A stretch of DNA of 64,000 bases. Origin: Streptomyces sp. 840.1 (GTDB lineage: Bacteria > Actinomycetota > Actinomycetes > Streptomycetales > Streptomycetaceae). Positions 49,231 to 56,547 of the stretch are shown one piece after another. The translations under genes and the position numbers were made by a program. The stretch is taken from assembly GCF_003751445.1 (NCBI RefSeq), contig NZ_RJUU01000003.1, positions 868,001 through 932,000 on the forward strand, written 5' to 3'. Position 1 is the stretch's first letter, and each line of letters opens with the position of its first letter. Under the pieces are notes generated by a model. The model was not told the origin of the DNA. It searched no databases and was given only the letters and a program-made list of their open reading frames with translations.

Positions 49231-50522
49231 GAGAGGTCTCCTGTCGTACGAACGGGGGTGAACCGAACGGGGAGCGAGGTGGTCCCGCGCAGGAACGCGG
49301 AGGGCCGTCGCACGAGGTCCGGGACGGGGACCCGTAGCTCCAGATCGGGCAGCCGGTCGAGCAGCACCTCGATGCCGGTGCGCGCGATGGTCTCCGCGAT
49401 CTCCTGGGCCGGGAAAGGGCACCGGTACTCGCCGTGGCTGAAGGCGAGATGCGCGCCGTTGCCCCCTTGGGCGCAGGGGCCGCCGCCGGACAGGCTCTGC
49501 CGGATCAGCGGATCGGTGTTGGCCGCGCCGAGCCCGAGCAGCAGCATGTCCCCCGCCGCGATCGAATGTCCGCCGAGCCGGGTGTCCCGGGCGGCCCAGC
49601 GTCCGGCGAGGATCTGGGTCGGCGCGTCCTCCCAGAGCACCTCGTTCATGGTCTCGCCCACACTGCGCCGGCCGCCCGCCATCGAGTGCGCGAACTCGTC
49701 CTCGGTGAGCATCAGCCGCAGCGAGTTGCTGATCCAGTCGGCGGTGGTGAGGTGCCCGGCGGCCGTGATGGCCATCAGGTCGAGCATGTACTCCTCGTCG
49801 GTGAAGGCCTCGGGGGAGGCGAGCATCCGCGAGGTGACGTCGTCGCCGGGCTCGGCACGCTTCGCGGCGACCAGCCGTGTCATGTGCTCCCCGAAACGCA
49901 GGTGGGCCTCCTGCGCGCCCGGACCGCCGTCGGCCAGGTCCTTCAGCACCCGGGCGATGCCGGCGCCCTCGTCGTCGGGGAAGCCGACCAGCCGTGCGAG
50001 GACGAGCACGGGAAGGGGTTCGCAGAAGTCGGCGACGAGGTCGGCGGCGCCCCGGCTGCACACGGCGTCGATCAGCCGGTCGGCCAGCTGCTCGCTGTGG
50101 CGGCGGATCTCGAACGGGTCGGCCCCTTCGAGGGCGGGTCCGACCATCCGCGCGTGCCGCCGGTGCTCGTCCCCGGCGCTGAAGTAGATGGACGGCAGCG
50201 GTCGTCCGACCATGGGCAGCAGCGGCCAGTCGTCGGGGATGTGCTCCCACTGGTTCCACAGTCCGACATCGCGGGGGAACAACTCACCGTCGCTGGTGAC
50301 CTGATGGAGCTCGCGGTACCCGATGACCAGCCAGGCGGGGAATCCGCCCGGCAGCTCGACGGGGACGACCGGCCCGTGGTCCCGCCGCATGGCGCGGTAG
50401 ACGGCCTGCGGCTCGGTCTGGAACGAGGGCCCGCTGAGGGGCACGGCCCCCGTCCCCGCGTGCGCGGGGCACTTTGGAGGGGGCGAGGCGGACTCGGGCT
50501 CTGTGGAGGATGGGCGCGTCAT
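49227..50522 (-). CDS. Cytochrome P450, CYP157 type, first of a P450 pair
   Basis: A 431-residue P450. The I-helix AITAAGHLTTADWISN is normal. The K-helix reads NEVLWEDAP: the ExxR arginine is replaced by Trp297 while Glu294 remains. The haem loop FSHGEYRCPF keeps the ligand (Cys368) but has Phe where Gly usually follows. LGGHSIAAGDMLLLGLGAANTDP and the overall pattern place it in the CYP157 group. I prefer ATG 50522; a GTG at 50558 is possible but has no ribosome site. It is coupled to CYP154 downstream. CYP157-CYP154 tandems are known from a Streptomyces conservon, but here there is no conservon beside it. Confidence 0.88.
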   Translation of the reverse strand: MTRPSSTEPESASPPPKCPAHAGTGAVPLSGPSFQTEPQAVYRAMRRDHGPVVPVELPGGFPAWLVIGYRELHQVTSDGELFPRDVGLWNQWEHIPDDWPLLPMVGRPLPSIYFSAGDEHRRHARMVGPALEGADPFEIRRHSEQLADRLIDAVCSRGAADLVADFCEPLPVLVLARLVGFPDDEGAGIARVLKDLADGGPGAQEAHLRFGEHMTRLVAAKRAEPGDDVTSRMLASPEAFTDEEYMLDLMAITAAGHLTTADWISNSLRLMLTEDEFAHSMAGGRRSVGETMNEVLWEDAPTQILAGRWAARDTRLGGHSIAAGDMLLLGLGAANTDPLIRQSLSGGGPCAQGGNGAHLAFSHGEYRCPFPAQEIAETIARTGIEVLLDRLPDLELRVPVPDLVRRPSAFLRGTTSLPVRFTPVRTTGDLS

Positions 50523-50725
50523 CGTCCTGACTTCTGTGGCGAACACGTCACGCGTCACGATCGTGCGATCAACGCACGTCCACTATAAGGATGTTATGTG
50601 ACGCCACAGCGGTCAATGGCGATCAATTGTGCGCCCCGAATGAAGCAACAGGCTGACAAGTCACGACAATTGATCACCCCGTCGAAGCCCCGTCTCCACC
50701 CGGGGACGGCAGCCGCCGCACTCGG

Positions 50726-51118
50726 CTACGAGCGTCCGGAAGCCAGGTCTCCGCACAACTCGCCGCTCTCCAAGGCGACGTTGACGAGTCCGGCGACCCG
50801 GTCGGCACCGTCGACGAGCTTGAGCGCATGCCACCGGGCGAGCCAGTACACGCGCCCCCGGTGACCGGCGAGCGATTCCCGCAGCCCGTCGGGAGCGTGC
50901 GTCCACACCCTAGGAAGGCTGCCCGCGCAGTCGAACGCGGCACGCAGCTCGACCCACCCATCGTCCCGGACATCACCGGCGGTCAGCAGTATCTCAACGG
51001 CCTGACCGGGCTCCTGCCGGCACTTCTTGGCATGGATCCAGTGCACTTGATGGCCTGCGGCGTACCGGTCGCAGTCCTCGCTCCGCACGGAGCCGTGCTC
51101 GGTGAGATGACGCAGCAT
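50726..51118 (-). CDS. Small protein of unknown function
   Basis: A 130-residue soluble protein from ATG 51118. The frame is open further upstream, but that part is less gene-like. It contains HWIHAKKCRQEPGQAVEILLTAGDVRDDGWVELRAAFDCAGSLPRVWTHAPDGLRESLAGHRGRVYWLARWHALKLVDG, a plausible small alpha/beta fold without transmembrane segments. I recognise no family. GGGAGG lies 13 bases upstream, a little far. It is isolated between the P450 pair and the phospholipase gene. Confidence 0.5.
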   Translation of the reverse strand: MLRHLTEHGSVRSEDCDRYAAGHQVHWIHAKKCRQEPGQAVEILLTAGDVRDDGWVELRAAFDCAGSLPRVWTHAPDGLRESLAGHRGRVYWLARWHALKLVDGADRVAGLVNVALESGELCGDLASGRS

Positions 51119-51430
51119 GGTGATTCCCGCCTCCCGGGGATGATGGACCCCGAGCGCTCTGCACCGCGGTCCGCTGTTCCCCGTACCTCGCGCACGGGGC
51201 AGGTCGTCACCCGGAGCACCCGCAGCGGAGCGGGGTGCCGTCCAGCAAGCCGGGGCTGCGCACTGGAACTCATGACCCGGCAAAAACCCTAACGCACCGC
51301 GGCGGCACCCTCCGACACGCCGGGCCCAATCAGCCGACGGGCAGTCAGGAACGCACAGGGCCGGGCCGGCCCGGCCCGTGCGCCCCCGACACTCCGCGCC
51401 GGCTGCCGGTTACGGCGCCGGGGCGGCCGG
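51119..51430. other. Non-coding gap with phospholipase terminator
   Basis: The gap between the small unknown gene and the phospholipase gene holds no convincing gene. Its right part carries the self-complementary block described at 51353-51381. The left part may contain the promoter of the small gene, but I could not define it. Confidence 0.4.
51353..51381. terminator. Self-complementary GC block downstream of phospholipase gene
   Basis: GGGCCGGGCC (51358-51367) is directly followed by its perfect inverse (51368-51377). GCAC and GTGC outside extend the stem with one bulged A. It lies 50 bases beyond the stop of the leftward phospholipase gene and is its likely terminator. Confidence 0.6.
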
Positions 51431-53497
51431 TCAGCCGGTGACGAGGCCCGGGTCGCTCGTGCCGGCCTCGCCCGTCTCGACGTGTCCGGCGAACCGGCGC
51501 AGGAACGTGGCGTCCGCGTCCGACACCACCGTGACGTCGTACCAGCGCTTGCTCCCCCGCAGGTCAACGGTGTGCTTCACGGTGGCGCCCGCCCGCACGG
51601 CGAAGGTCTGCGCGCCCCCGCCGTACGCGTCCGCGTTGCGCACGGTCAGCTGGACGGTCCCCGAACCGGTGTGGGTGAGGGTCAGGTCGAGGGCACCACT
51701 GGCCGGGTTGTGACGCGCCGTCACCTCCGGTCCGGCCGCCTTGCCGGGCCCACGGAAGCCGCGCAGGAACCCGTTCGGACCGTGCACGGTGAGGTCGGTC
51801 ACTCCGCCGGAGTAGGCCGTGTTCCAGCTGTCGGAGACCGACTTGCCCGCCTCGGTGGTGTAGGTCCAGGGCCCGTCGCCCCGGTTCGGCGACGTCACCA
51901 GGAACTGCGCCCCGGCCGCGTCGCCCCCACTGAAGGTGAGCCGGTACTTCCCGGCCCCGGGGTCGGCCGCTCCGTCCACGAGGGGCGCGTACCGCAGCGG
52001 CCGGGTGGGCCGGGTGCCGGTCTCCTGCTTCGGCACACGGCCGGAGACCGGCGGTACCGGTACGTAGTCGGGGTGCCGGGCCCCGTCCGGCGGCGCGTAT
52101 CCGTCCGTGGAGGGCAGCTCGGCCGGTGCGGCATCCGTGCGGCTGAAGTCGAATGCCGAGGTGAGGTCACCGCAGACGGCCCGCCGCCAGGGCGAGATGT
52201 TGGGCTCGCGCACGCCGAAGCGCTTCTCCATGAACCGGATGACGGAGGTGTGGTCGAAGACCTCCGAGCACGCGAACCCGCCGGTGCTCCAGGGGGACAC
52301 GACCGTCATGGGCACGCGCTGGCCGAGCCCGTACGGCCCGGCCGCGTACCGGACGTCGCCGGGGAAGTGGTCGGCCGAGGTGTCCACGGTCGACAGTCCC
52401 TGCGCCGCGCCCGACGGCACGAACGGCGGCACGACATGGTCGAAGAATCCGTCGTTCTCGTCGTAGGTGATGAAGAGGGCGGTCCGGCCCCAGACCTCGG
52501 GGTTGGAGGTCAGCGCGTCCAGCACCTGTGAGATGTACCAGGCTCCGTAGTTCGCGGGCCAGTTGGGGTGCTCGCTGTAGGCCTCGGGCGAGACGACCCA
52601 GGAGATCTTGGGGAGCGTACCGGCCCGGACATCGGCCTTCAGGTCGTCGAGGAGCCCGTCGCCGTTCTTGACGTCGGTACCGGTGCGCGCCTTGTCGAAG
52701 AGGGGGTCGCCGGGCTTGGCGTTGCGATAATTGTTGAAGTAGAGGAGCGAGTTGTCGCCGTACGTCCCCCGGTACGCGTCGTCGATCCACCCCCAGGAAC
52801 CGGCGGCGTCGAGCCCGTCGCCGATGTCCTGGTAGACCTTCCACGACACCCCGGCCTCCTCCAGCCGCTCGGGATAGGTCTTCCAGCCGTACCCCGCCTC
52901 GTCGTTGCCGAGCACGGGGCCGCCGCCGGTTTTGTCGTTGCCGGTGTACCCGCTCCACAGGTAGTAGCGGTTCGGGTCGGTCGAGCCGAGGAACGAGCAG
53001 TGATATGCGTCGCAGACGGTGAACGCGTCGGCGAGGGCGTAGTGGAACGGGATGTCTGCGCGTGTGAGGTGGGCCATCGTCGTGGCCGTCTTGGCCGGCA
53101 CCCACTGGTCGTACGCGCCCTTGTTCATCGCCCGGTGACCGCCGGCCCAGTCGTGGTTCAGATCCTGGAGGAACTGCAGCCCGAGGTCGTCGGCGGGGGG
53201 CCGGAACGGCAGCACCTCCTTGCCGAGTCCGTCCTTCTGGTGCCAGACCGGCTTCCCGCTGGGCAGCGTGACCGGACGCGGATCACCGAAGCCGCGCACA
53301 CCCCTCATGGTGCCGAAGTAGTGATCGAAGGAACGGTTCTCCTGCATCAGCACCACGATGTGCTCCACGTCCTGGAGCGTGCCGGTACGGCCCTTCGCGG
53401 GCAGCGAGGCGGCACGGGCGATGCTGCTCGACAACGCGCTGAAGGCGACCGTGCCTCCAGCGAGCTGCAGGAGGCGGCGACGGTTGAGTTCTGCCAT
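51431..53497 (-). CDS. Secreted phosphocholine-type phospholipase C
   Basis: A 688-residue protein of the acid-phosphatase/PLC superfamily. The twin-arginine signal (NRRRLLQLAGGTVAFSALSSSIARAASLPA) exports it folded. Catalytic-core motifs are HIVVLMQENRSFDHYFGTMRGVRGFGDP, NHDWAGGHRAMNKGAYDQW, ADAFTVCDAYHCSFLGSTDPNRYYLWSG, ISWVVSPEAYSEHPNW and FITYDENDGFFDHVVPP. Two C-terminal beta domains (DUF756 type, from ~residue 500) complete the family plan. It hydrolyses phosphatidylcholine or similar lipids outside the cell and is often phosphate-regulated. I start at ATG 53497 (MAELNRRRLL), with AGAGG eight bases upstream. Confidence 0.92.
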   Translation of the reverse strand: MAELNRRRLLQLAGGTVAFSALSSSIARAASLPAKGRTGTLQDVEHIVVLMQENRSFDHYFGTMRGVRGFGDPRPVTLPSGKPVWHQKDGLGKEVLPFRPPADDLGLQFLQDLNHDWAGGHRAMNKGAYDQWVPAKTATTMAHLTRADIPFHYALADAFTVCDAYHCSFLGSTDPNRYYLWSGYTGNDKTGGGPVLGNDEAGYGWKTYPERLEEAGVSWKVYQDIGDGLDAAGSWGWIDDAYRGTYGDNSLLYFNNYRNAKPGDPLFDKARTGTDVKNGDGLLDDLKADVRAGTLPKISWVVSPEAYSEHPNWPANYGAWYISQVLDALTSNPEVWGRTALFITYDENDGFFDHVVPPFVPSGAAQGLSTVDTSADHFPGDVRYAAGPYGLGQRVPMTVVSPWSTGGFACSEVFDHTSVIRFMEKRFGVREPNISPWRRAVCGDLTSAFDFSRTDAAPAELPSTDGYAPPDGARHPDYVPVPPVSGRVPKQETGTRPTRPLRYAPLVDGAADPGAGKYRLTFSGGDAAGAQFLVTSPNRGDGPWTYTTEAGKSVSDSWNTAYSGGVTDLTVHGPNGFLRGFRGPGKAAGPEVTARHNPASGALDLTLTHTGSGTVQLTVRNADAYGGGAQTFAVRAGATVKHTVDLRGSKRWYDVTVVSDADATFLRRFAGHVETGEAGTSDPGLVTG

Positions 53498-53782
53498 GAG
53501 TGGGGCCTCTGTGGGGTGAGGAAACATAAGGGCGAAAACGACAGGAGTGTTCCAGAACCGGCGGGCCGACGGAAGACCCGTGCGGTGTGCACGCGGTGGC
53601 ATTCGGCCGAACAGTCGGCGACGGTGCGGTGGAAATCCTGTCCACAGCCTCGACAGGGGTCCGGCATCCCAGCCGCCCTCAGCGACCTGGGCCCCTCCCG
53701 TCTCCGGTACGAACCGCCGGACGTGTCAGGGTTGTTGGCACCTGCGTTGGGGACGGCGGAGTTGTTCCGCCCGGATGACCGG
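53498..53782. other. Upstream region of the phospholipase gene
   Basis: No gene is supported here. The region should contain the phospholipase promoter and any Pho-box; I did not find a clear PhoP direct repeat. The reading frame of the methyltransferase remnant stays open through part of it but shows no homology I recognise. Confidence 0.35.
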
Positions 53783-53959
53783 ATGACCGGCGGCGCCGTC
53801 CCCTGCTTCCTGCGCCCCGTCGACCGGATCGCGGCGTTCTTCGACGGCCTCGAACTCCTCGACCCCGGGGTCGTCTCCGTCCCCCTCTGGCGCCCGGACG
53901 CCCTGTCCTCCGCCCCCCGGGAGATCGGCGAGCACGGCGGCCTCGCACGCAAGCCCTGA
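53783..53959 (+). pseudogene. Remnant of an SAM-dependent methyltransferase (Methyltransf_19 type)
   Basis: The last ~58 codons read MTGGAVPCFLRPVDRIAAFF, then a DGLELLDPGVV motif, WRPD, and a terminal GGLARKP. This closely follows the C-terminal end of the Streptomyces S-adenosylmethionine methyltransferases of the DUF574/Methyltransf_19 family (R-s-xx-I-xxFFDGLEL-xxPGVV-xx-WRP...GG-x-x-RKP). The Rossmann core that should precede it (~200 residues) is absent; upstream sequence is unrelated. I read it as a 5'-deleted gene. Its exact left boundary is unclear. Confidence 0.65.
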
Positions 53960-54049
53960 CGCGCCCGCAGCGGCGCCGGCCGTCCGCACCGCACACCGGA
54001 CCGCAGGCGCCGGGGACGTTCGCCGGCGCCCTCTCGTCGCAAGTGCCCC

Positions 54050-54069
54050 GTTGTCCCCTGGGGGACAAC
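54050..54069. promoter_or_regulatory. 9-bp perfect palindrome, candidate operator upstream of GtrA-like gene
   Basis: GTTGTCCCC (54050-54058) and GGGGACAAC (54061-54069) are perfect inverses around TG. A second overlapping repeat, CCTGGG (54057-54062) and CCCAGG (54070-54075), shares bases with it. The site lies 106 bases before the GtrA-like start. The tight 20-base form suits a dimeric regulator rather than a terminator. Confidence 0.45.
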
Positions 54070-54174
54070 CCCCAGGAAGGTCGGGGGAAAACCGGGTCGT
54101 GGGGAGGACGCCGGGTCCGTAGGTTCTGGGGTGAGATCTTCTTACCGCCCCACCACAGCCTCCGGAGGCAGCTC

Positions 54175-54654
54175 GTGACCGCGCCAGACCGTCAGCCGAC
54201 TCGCACGCCCCACGCCCTTGTCGCGGCCTTCGTGCGCTTCGTCGTCTGCGGCGGCGGGGTCGGGGTCGCTTCCAGCGGGGTGCTGATCCTGCTCCACGAC
54301 CGGATGCCGCTGGCCCTGGCGAACGCGCTGGTGACCGTGGTGTCCACGGTGATAGCCACCGAGTTGCACAGCCGGGTCTCCTTCCGCAGCGGGCGCCGGG
54401 GGTGGGGTGTGCACCTCCAGTCAGGCCTGACCGTCGCCGTGAGCTACGCCTTCACGACCGGCGCGCTGCTCTGCCTGTACGCGTTCCGGTCCGATCCGTC
54501 GGCCCTGGTCGAGCAGAGCGTGTACCTGTCGGCGTCGGCGCTCGCCGGGACAGGCCGGTTCGCGCTGCTGCGCGTGGTGGTCTTCGGGGAGCGGAAGGCA
54601 GCGGGGGCCCGCACCCGGGTGCTCAGGAAGACTTCCGTGGCCATGGCCGCCTGA
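54175..54654 (+). CDS. GtrA-like small membrane protein
   Basis: A 159-residue protein with about four transmembrane helices. FVRFVVCGGGVGVASSGVLILL...LALANALVTVVSTVIATELHSRVSFRS follows the GtrA/DPMT pattern (RFxxxG at the first helix, N in the second, then a Phe/Arg segment). GtrA-type proteins help flip or position lipid-linked sugars for cell-surface glycosylation. The GTG at 54175 has GGAGG six bases before it; the longer frame upstream is not coding. It is followed by a glycosyltransferase-like gene 45 bases on, which fits a shared surface-glycan role. Confidence 0.78.
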   Translation: MTAPDRQPTRTPHALVAAFVRFVVCGGGVGVASSGVLILLHDRMPLALANALVTVVSTVIATELHSRVSFRSGRRGWGVHLQSGLTVAVSYAFTTGALLCLYAFRSDPSALVEQSVYLSASALAGTGRFALLRVVVFGERKAAGARTRVLRKTSVAMAA

Positions 54655-54699
54655 CGGGGGCCGATATCGTGGCCTGCCGGCCGGGCAGTCGCGCGGTCC

Positions 54700-56541
54700 A
54701 TGGGCCGAGTGGGGGCGCGGGTGACACAGGGACGGGCCGAATGGCTGCGGGTGCCGGTCGGGGACGGAGCCGTGCGGTGGGCCACCCGCGGGAAGTGCCT
54801 GCGGGTGCTGGTCGTCGTGCACAACGTGACCTCCGCGACCCGGCTCCTGGATGTGCTGCCGCTCTTCGACGGCGATCTGCGGATCCAGCTCCTCGCCACC
54901 TGCCCGCAGTCCTCCGCGTTCTCGGCCGGCACGGCCGAGCTCCTGGCCGGAACCGGCGTGCCGGTACTGCCGTGGGAACAAGCTCTGCAGACGCCGGTGG
55001 ACCTGGCCGTGTCCGCCAGCTTCGGTGGCGAACTGGAGCTGCTTCGGGGCAAGTTGGCCGTGCTCTCGCATGGCGTTGGGTACACTAAGAGGCTGGCTGC
55101 ACCGGACACCGGACACCGGACACCGGATGCCGGGGCCGCGGCAGGGACAGAGGCTGGTGCCAGGGCTGGATCGGAGTCCGGTCCCGTGCCCGTGTTCGGG
55201 CAGGCCCCGCAGTGGGTTCTGTCCGACGGCGTACCCGTGGCGGACGCCCTCGTTCTCTCGCATCCCGAGCAGTGCGACCGGCTGCGTGCCGCGTGCCCCG
55301 AGGCAGCGCCGACCGCCGTACTCGCCGGTGACCCCTGCTTCGACCGCGTACTCGCCGCCCGCCCCTACCGCGAGCGCTTCCGCCGGGCCCTCGGGGTACG
55401 GGCCGGACAGCGGCTGATCGTCCTCAACTCCACGTGGAATCCGGCATCCTTCTTCGGGGACGGCGGCACGGGCGGCGACGATCTGCTGCCCGCGCTGCTG
55501 CCCCGGCTCGCGCGCGAGTTCCCCGTGGACGAGTACCGGTTCGCCGCCGTCCTGCACCCCAACATCTGGCACGGCCACGGCCCCGGCCAGGTGCGGGCCT
55601 GGCTCGACCGGGCGCGGCGTGGCGGGCTGGCGCTGATCGATCCGCTGGAGGGCTGGCGGCAGGCGCTGGTGGCGGCCGACGCGGTGGTCGGGGACCACGG
55701 GTCGGTCACCTTCTACGCGGCGGCGCTCGGCACTCCGGTGCTGCTGGCGGCGGCCCCGCTGCACGAACTCGATCCCGAGGCGCCGATCTCCGACTTCATG
55801 CGGGTGGCGCCCCGGCTCGATCCCGGTGCGCCGCTGCGCGAGCAGGTCGACCGGCTCGTCGAGCGCCACCGGCCGCTGCCGGGGCCCGCCGAGTTCACGA
55901 CGTCAGTGCCGGGTGAGGCGGCGGCACGCCTGCGGTCCCTCTTCTACTCGATGATGGGTGCGGCGGAGCCGGAGTGGCCCGCCTCGTTGCAGCCGTTGCC
56001 GCTGCCCGGCCACGAGCCCGTGTCCGTCACGGTCCCCCTCCACGTGCTGACCCGGGTGTCGCACCGGGGCGAGGTCACGATGACCCGTTGGGCGGGTGCG
56101 CCCCCGTCGGCCGGATGCGCGGACGGGGACGTGCACATCGCCGTGCACGAGGACACCCGTGACGTGGACGGACTGGAGCTGGCCGACGTCGTCTTCCGGG
56201 ACGGCCGGCCCGACGACCCGCGCTTCGGTTCTCCGGCGCTCTGGACGGCCGAGGTGCTGGACCGCCACCCCGGCTGCGCGCTGGCCGCGTTCGTGGCCGG
56301 GCCGTCCGAATGTGTCGTCAGACCGAGGGGCGGGCGGCTCCTCGGTCTGACGTCGGCGCCCGAGGCCCCGGTGGACCCCGCTGCCGCCGCCTCCGCCCTC
56401 CACGCACTGCTGGGTGCCGGGGACGGCGGCGGGAACGCCGTGGCCGGCCGGCTCGTGGCCCTGCTGGCCGACGGCGGCTTCACGGTCCGGACCGGGGCCC
56501 GGAGTGCGCGGGTCCGCGTCGTCGGCCTGTCCCCCGGGTGA
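54700..56541 (+). CDS. Glycosyltransferase-like protein (GT-B / CDP-glycerol transferase-like)
   Basis: A 613-residue protein. LRVLVVVHNVTSATRLLDVLPLFDGDLRIQLLATCP is a Rossmann-type start. VADALVLSHPEQCDRL, VLAGDPCFDRVLAARPYRERFR, LIVLNSTWNPASFFG, AAVLHPNIWHGHG and ALVAADAVVGDHGSVTFYAAALGTPVLLAA follow the C-terminal half of TagB/TagF-like GT-B enzymes, with the DHGS motif at the nucleotide site. The C-terminal ~200 residues are of unknown type. Residues ~133-165 are a low-complexity insert coded partly by a 7-base tandem repeat. The start may be GTG 54721 rather than ATG 54700. Substrate is unknown. Confidence 0.65.
   Translation: MGRVGARVTQGRAEWLRVPVGDGAVRWATRGKCLRVLVVVHNVTSATRLLDVLPLFDGDLRIQLLATCPQSSAFSAGTAELLAGTGVPVLPWEQALQTPVDLAVSASFGGELELLRGKLAVLSHGVGYTKRLAAPDTGHRTPDAGAAAGTEAGARAGSESGPVPVFGQAPQWVLSDGVPVADALVLSHPEQCDRLRAACPEAAPTAVLAGDPCFDRVLAARPYRERFRRALGVRAGQRLIVLNSTWNPASFFGDGGTGGDDLLPALLPRLAREFPVDEYRFAAVLHPNIWHGHGPGQVRAWLDRARRGGLALIDPLEGWRQALVAADAVVGDHGSVTFYAAALGTPVLLAAAPLHELDPEAPISDFMRVAPRLDPGAPLREQVDRLVERHRPLPGPAEFTTSVPGEAAARLRSLFYSMMGAAEPEWPASLQPLPLPGHEPVSVTVPLHVLTRVSHRGEVTMTRWAGAPPSAGCADGDVHIAVHEDTRDVDGLELADVVFRDGRPDDPRFGSPALWTAEVLDRHPGCALAAFVAGPSECVVRPRGGRLLGLTSAPEAPVDPAAAASALHALLGAGDGGGNAVAGRLVALLADGGFTVRTGARSARVRVVGLSPG
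55102..55129 (+). repeat. 7-base tandem repeat inside a coding sequence
   Basis: CCGGACA occurs three times in succession (55102-55122), followed by a fourth degenerate copy CCGGATG. The repeat lies within the glycosyltransferase-like gene. Because seven is not a multiple of three, gain or loss of a unit would shift the reading frame. Confidence 0.75.
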
Positions 56542-56547
56542 CGCGCC

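Noticed and set aside
50598..50864. Plus-strand open frame of 88 codons near the P450 promoter
   Set aside because: It overlaps the better-supported minus-strand gene and shows no codon bias typical of coding DNA.
52216..52227. CGAAGCGCTTCT, one base from the LacI operator
   Set aside because: It lies within the phospholipase coding sequence and encodes conserved residues (EKRFG); no promoter is near.
52568..53782. Long plus-strand frame joined to the methyltransferase remnant
   Set aside because: Most of it is antisense to the phospholipase gene; only the final ~58 codons resemble a protein family.
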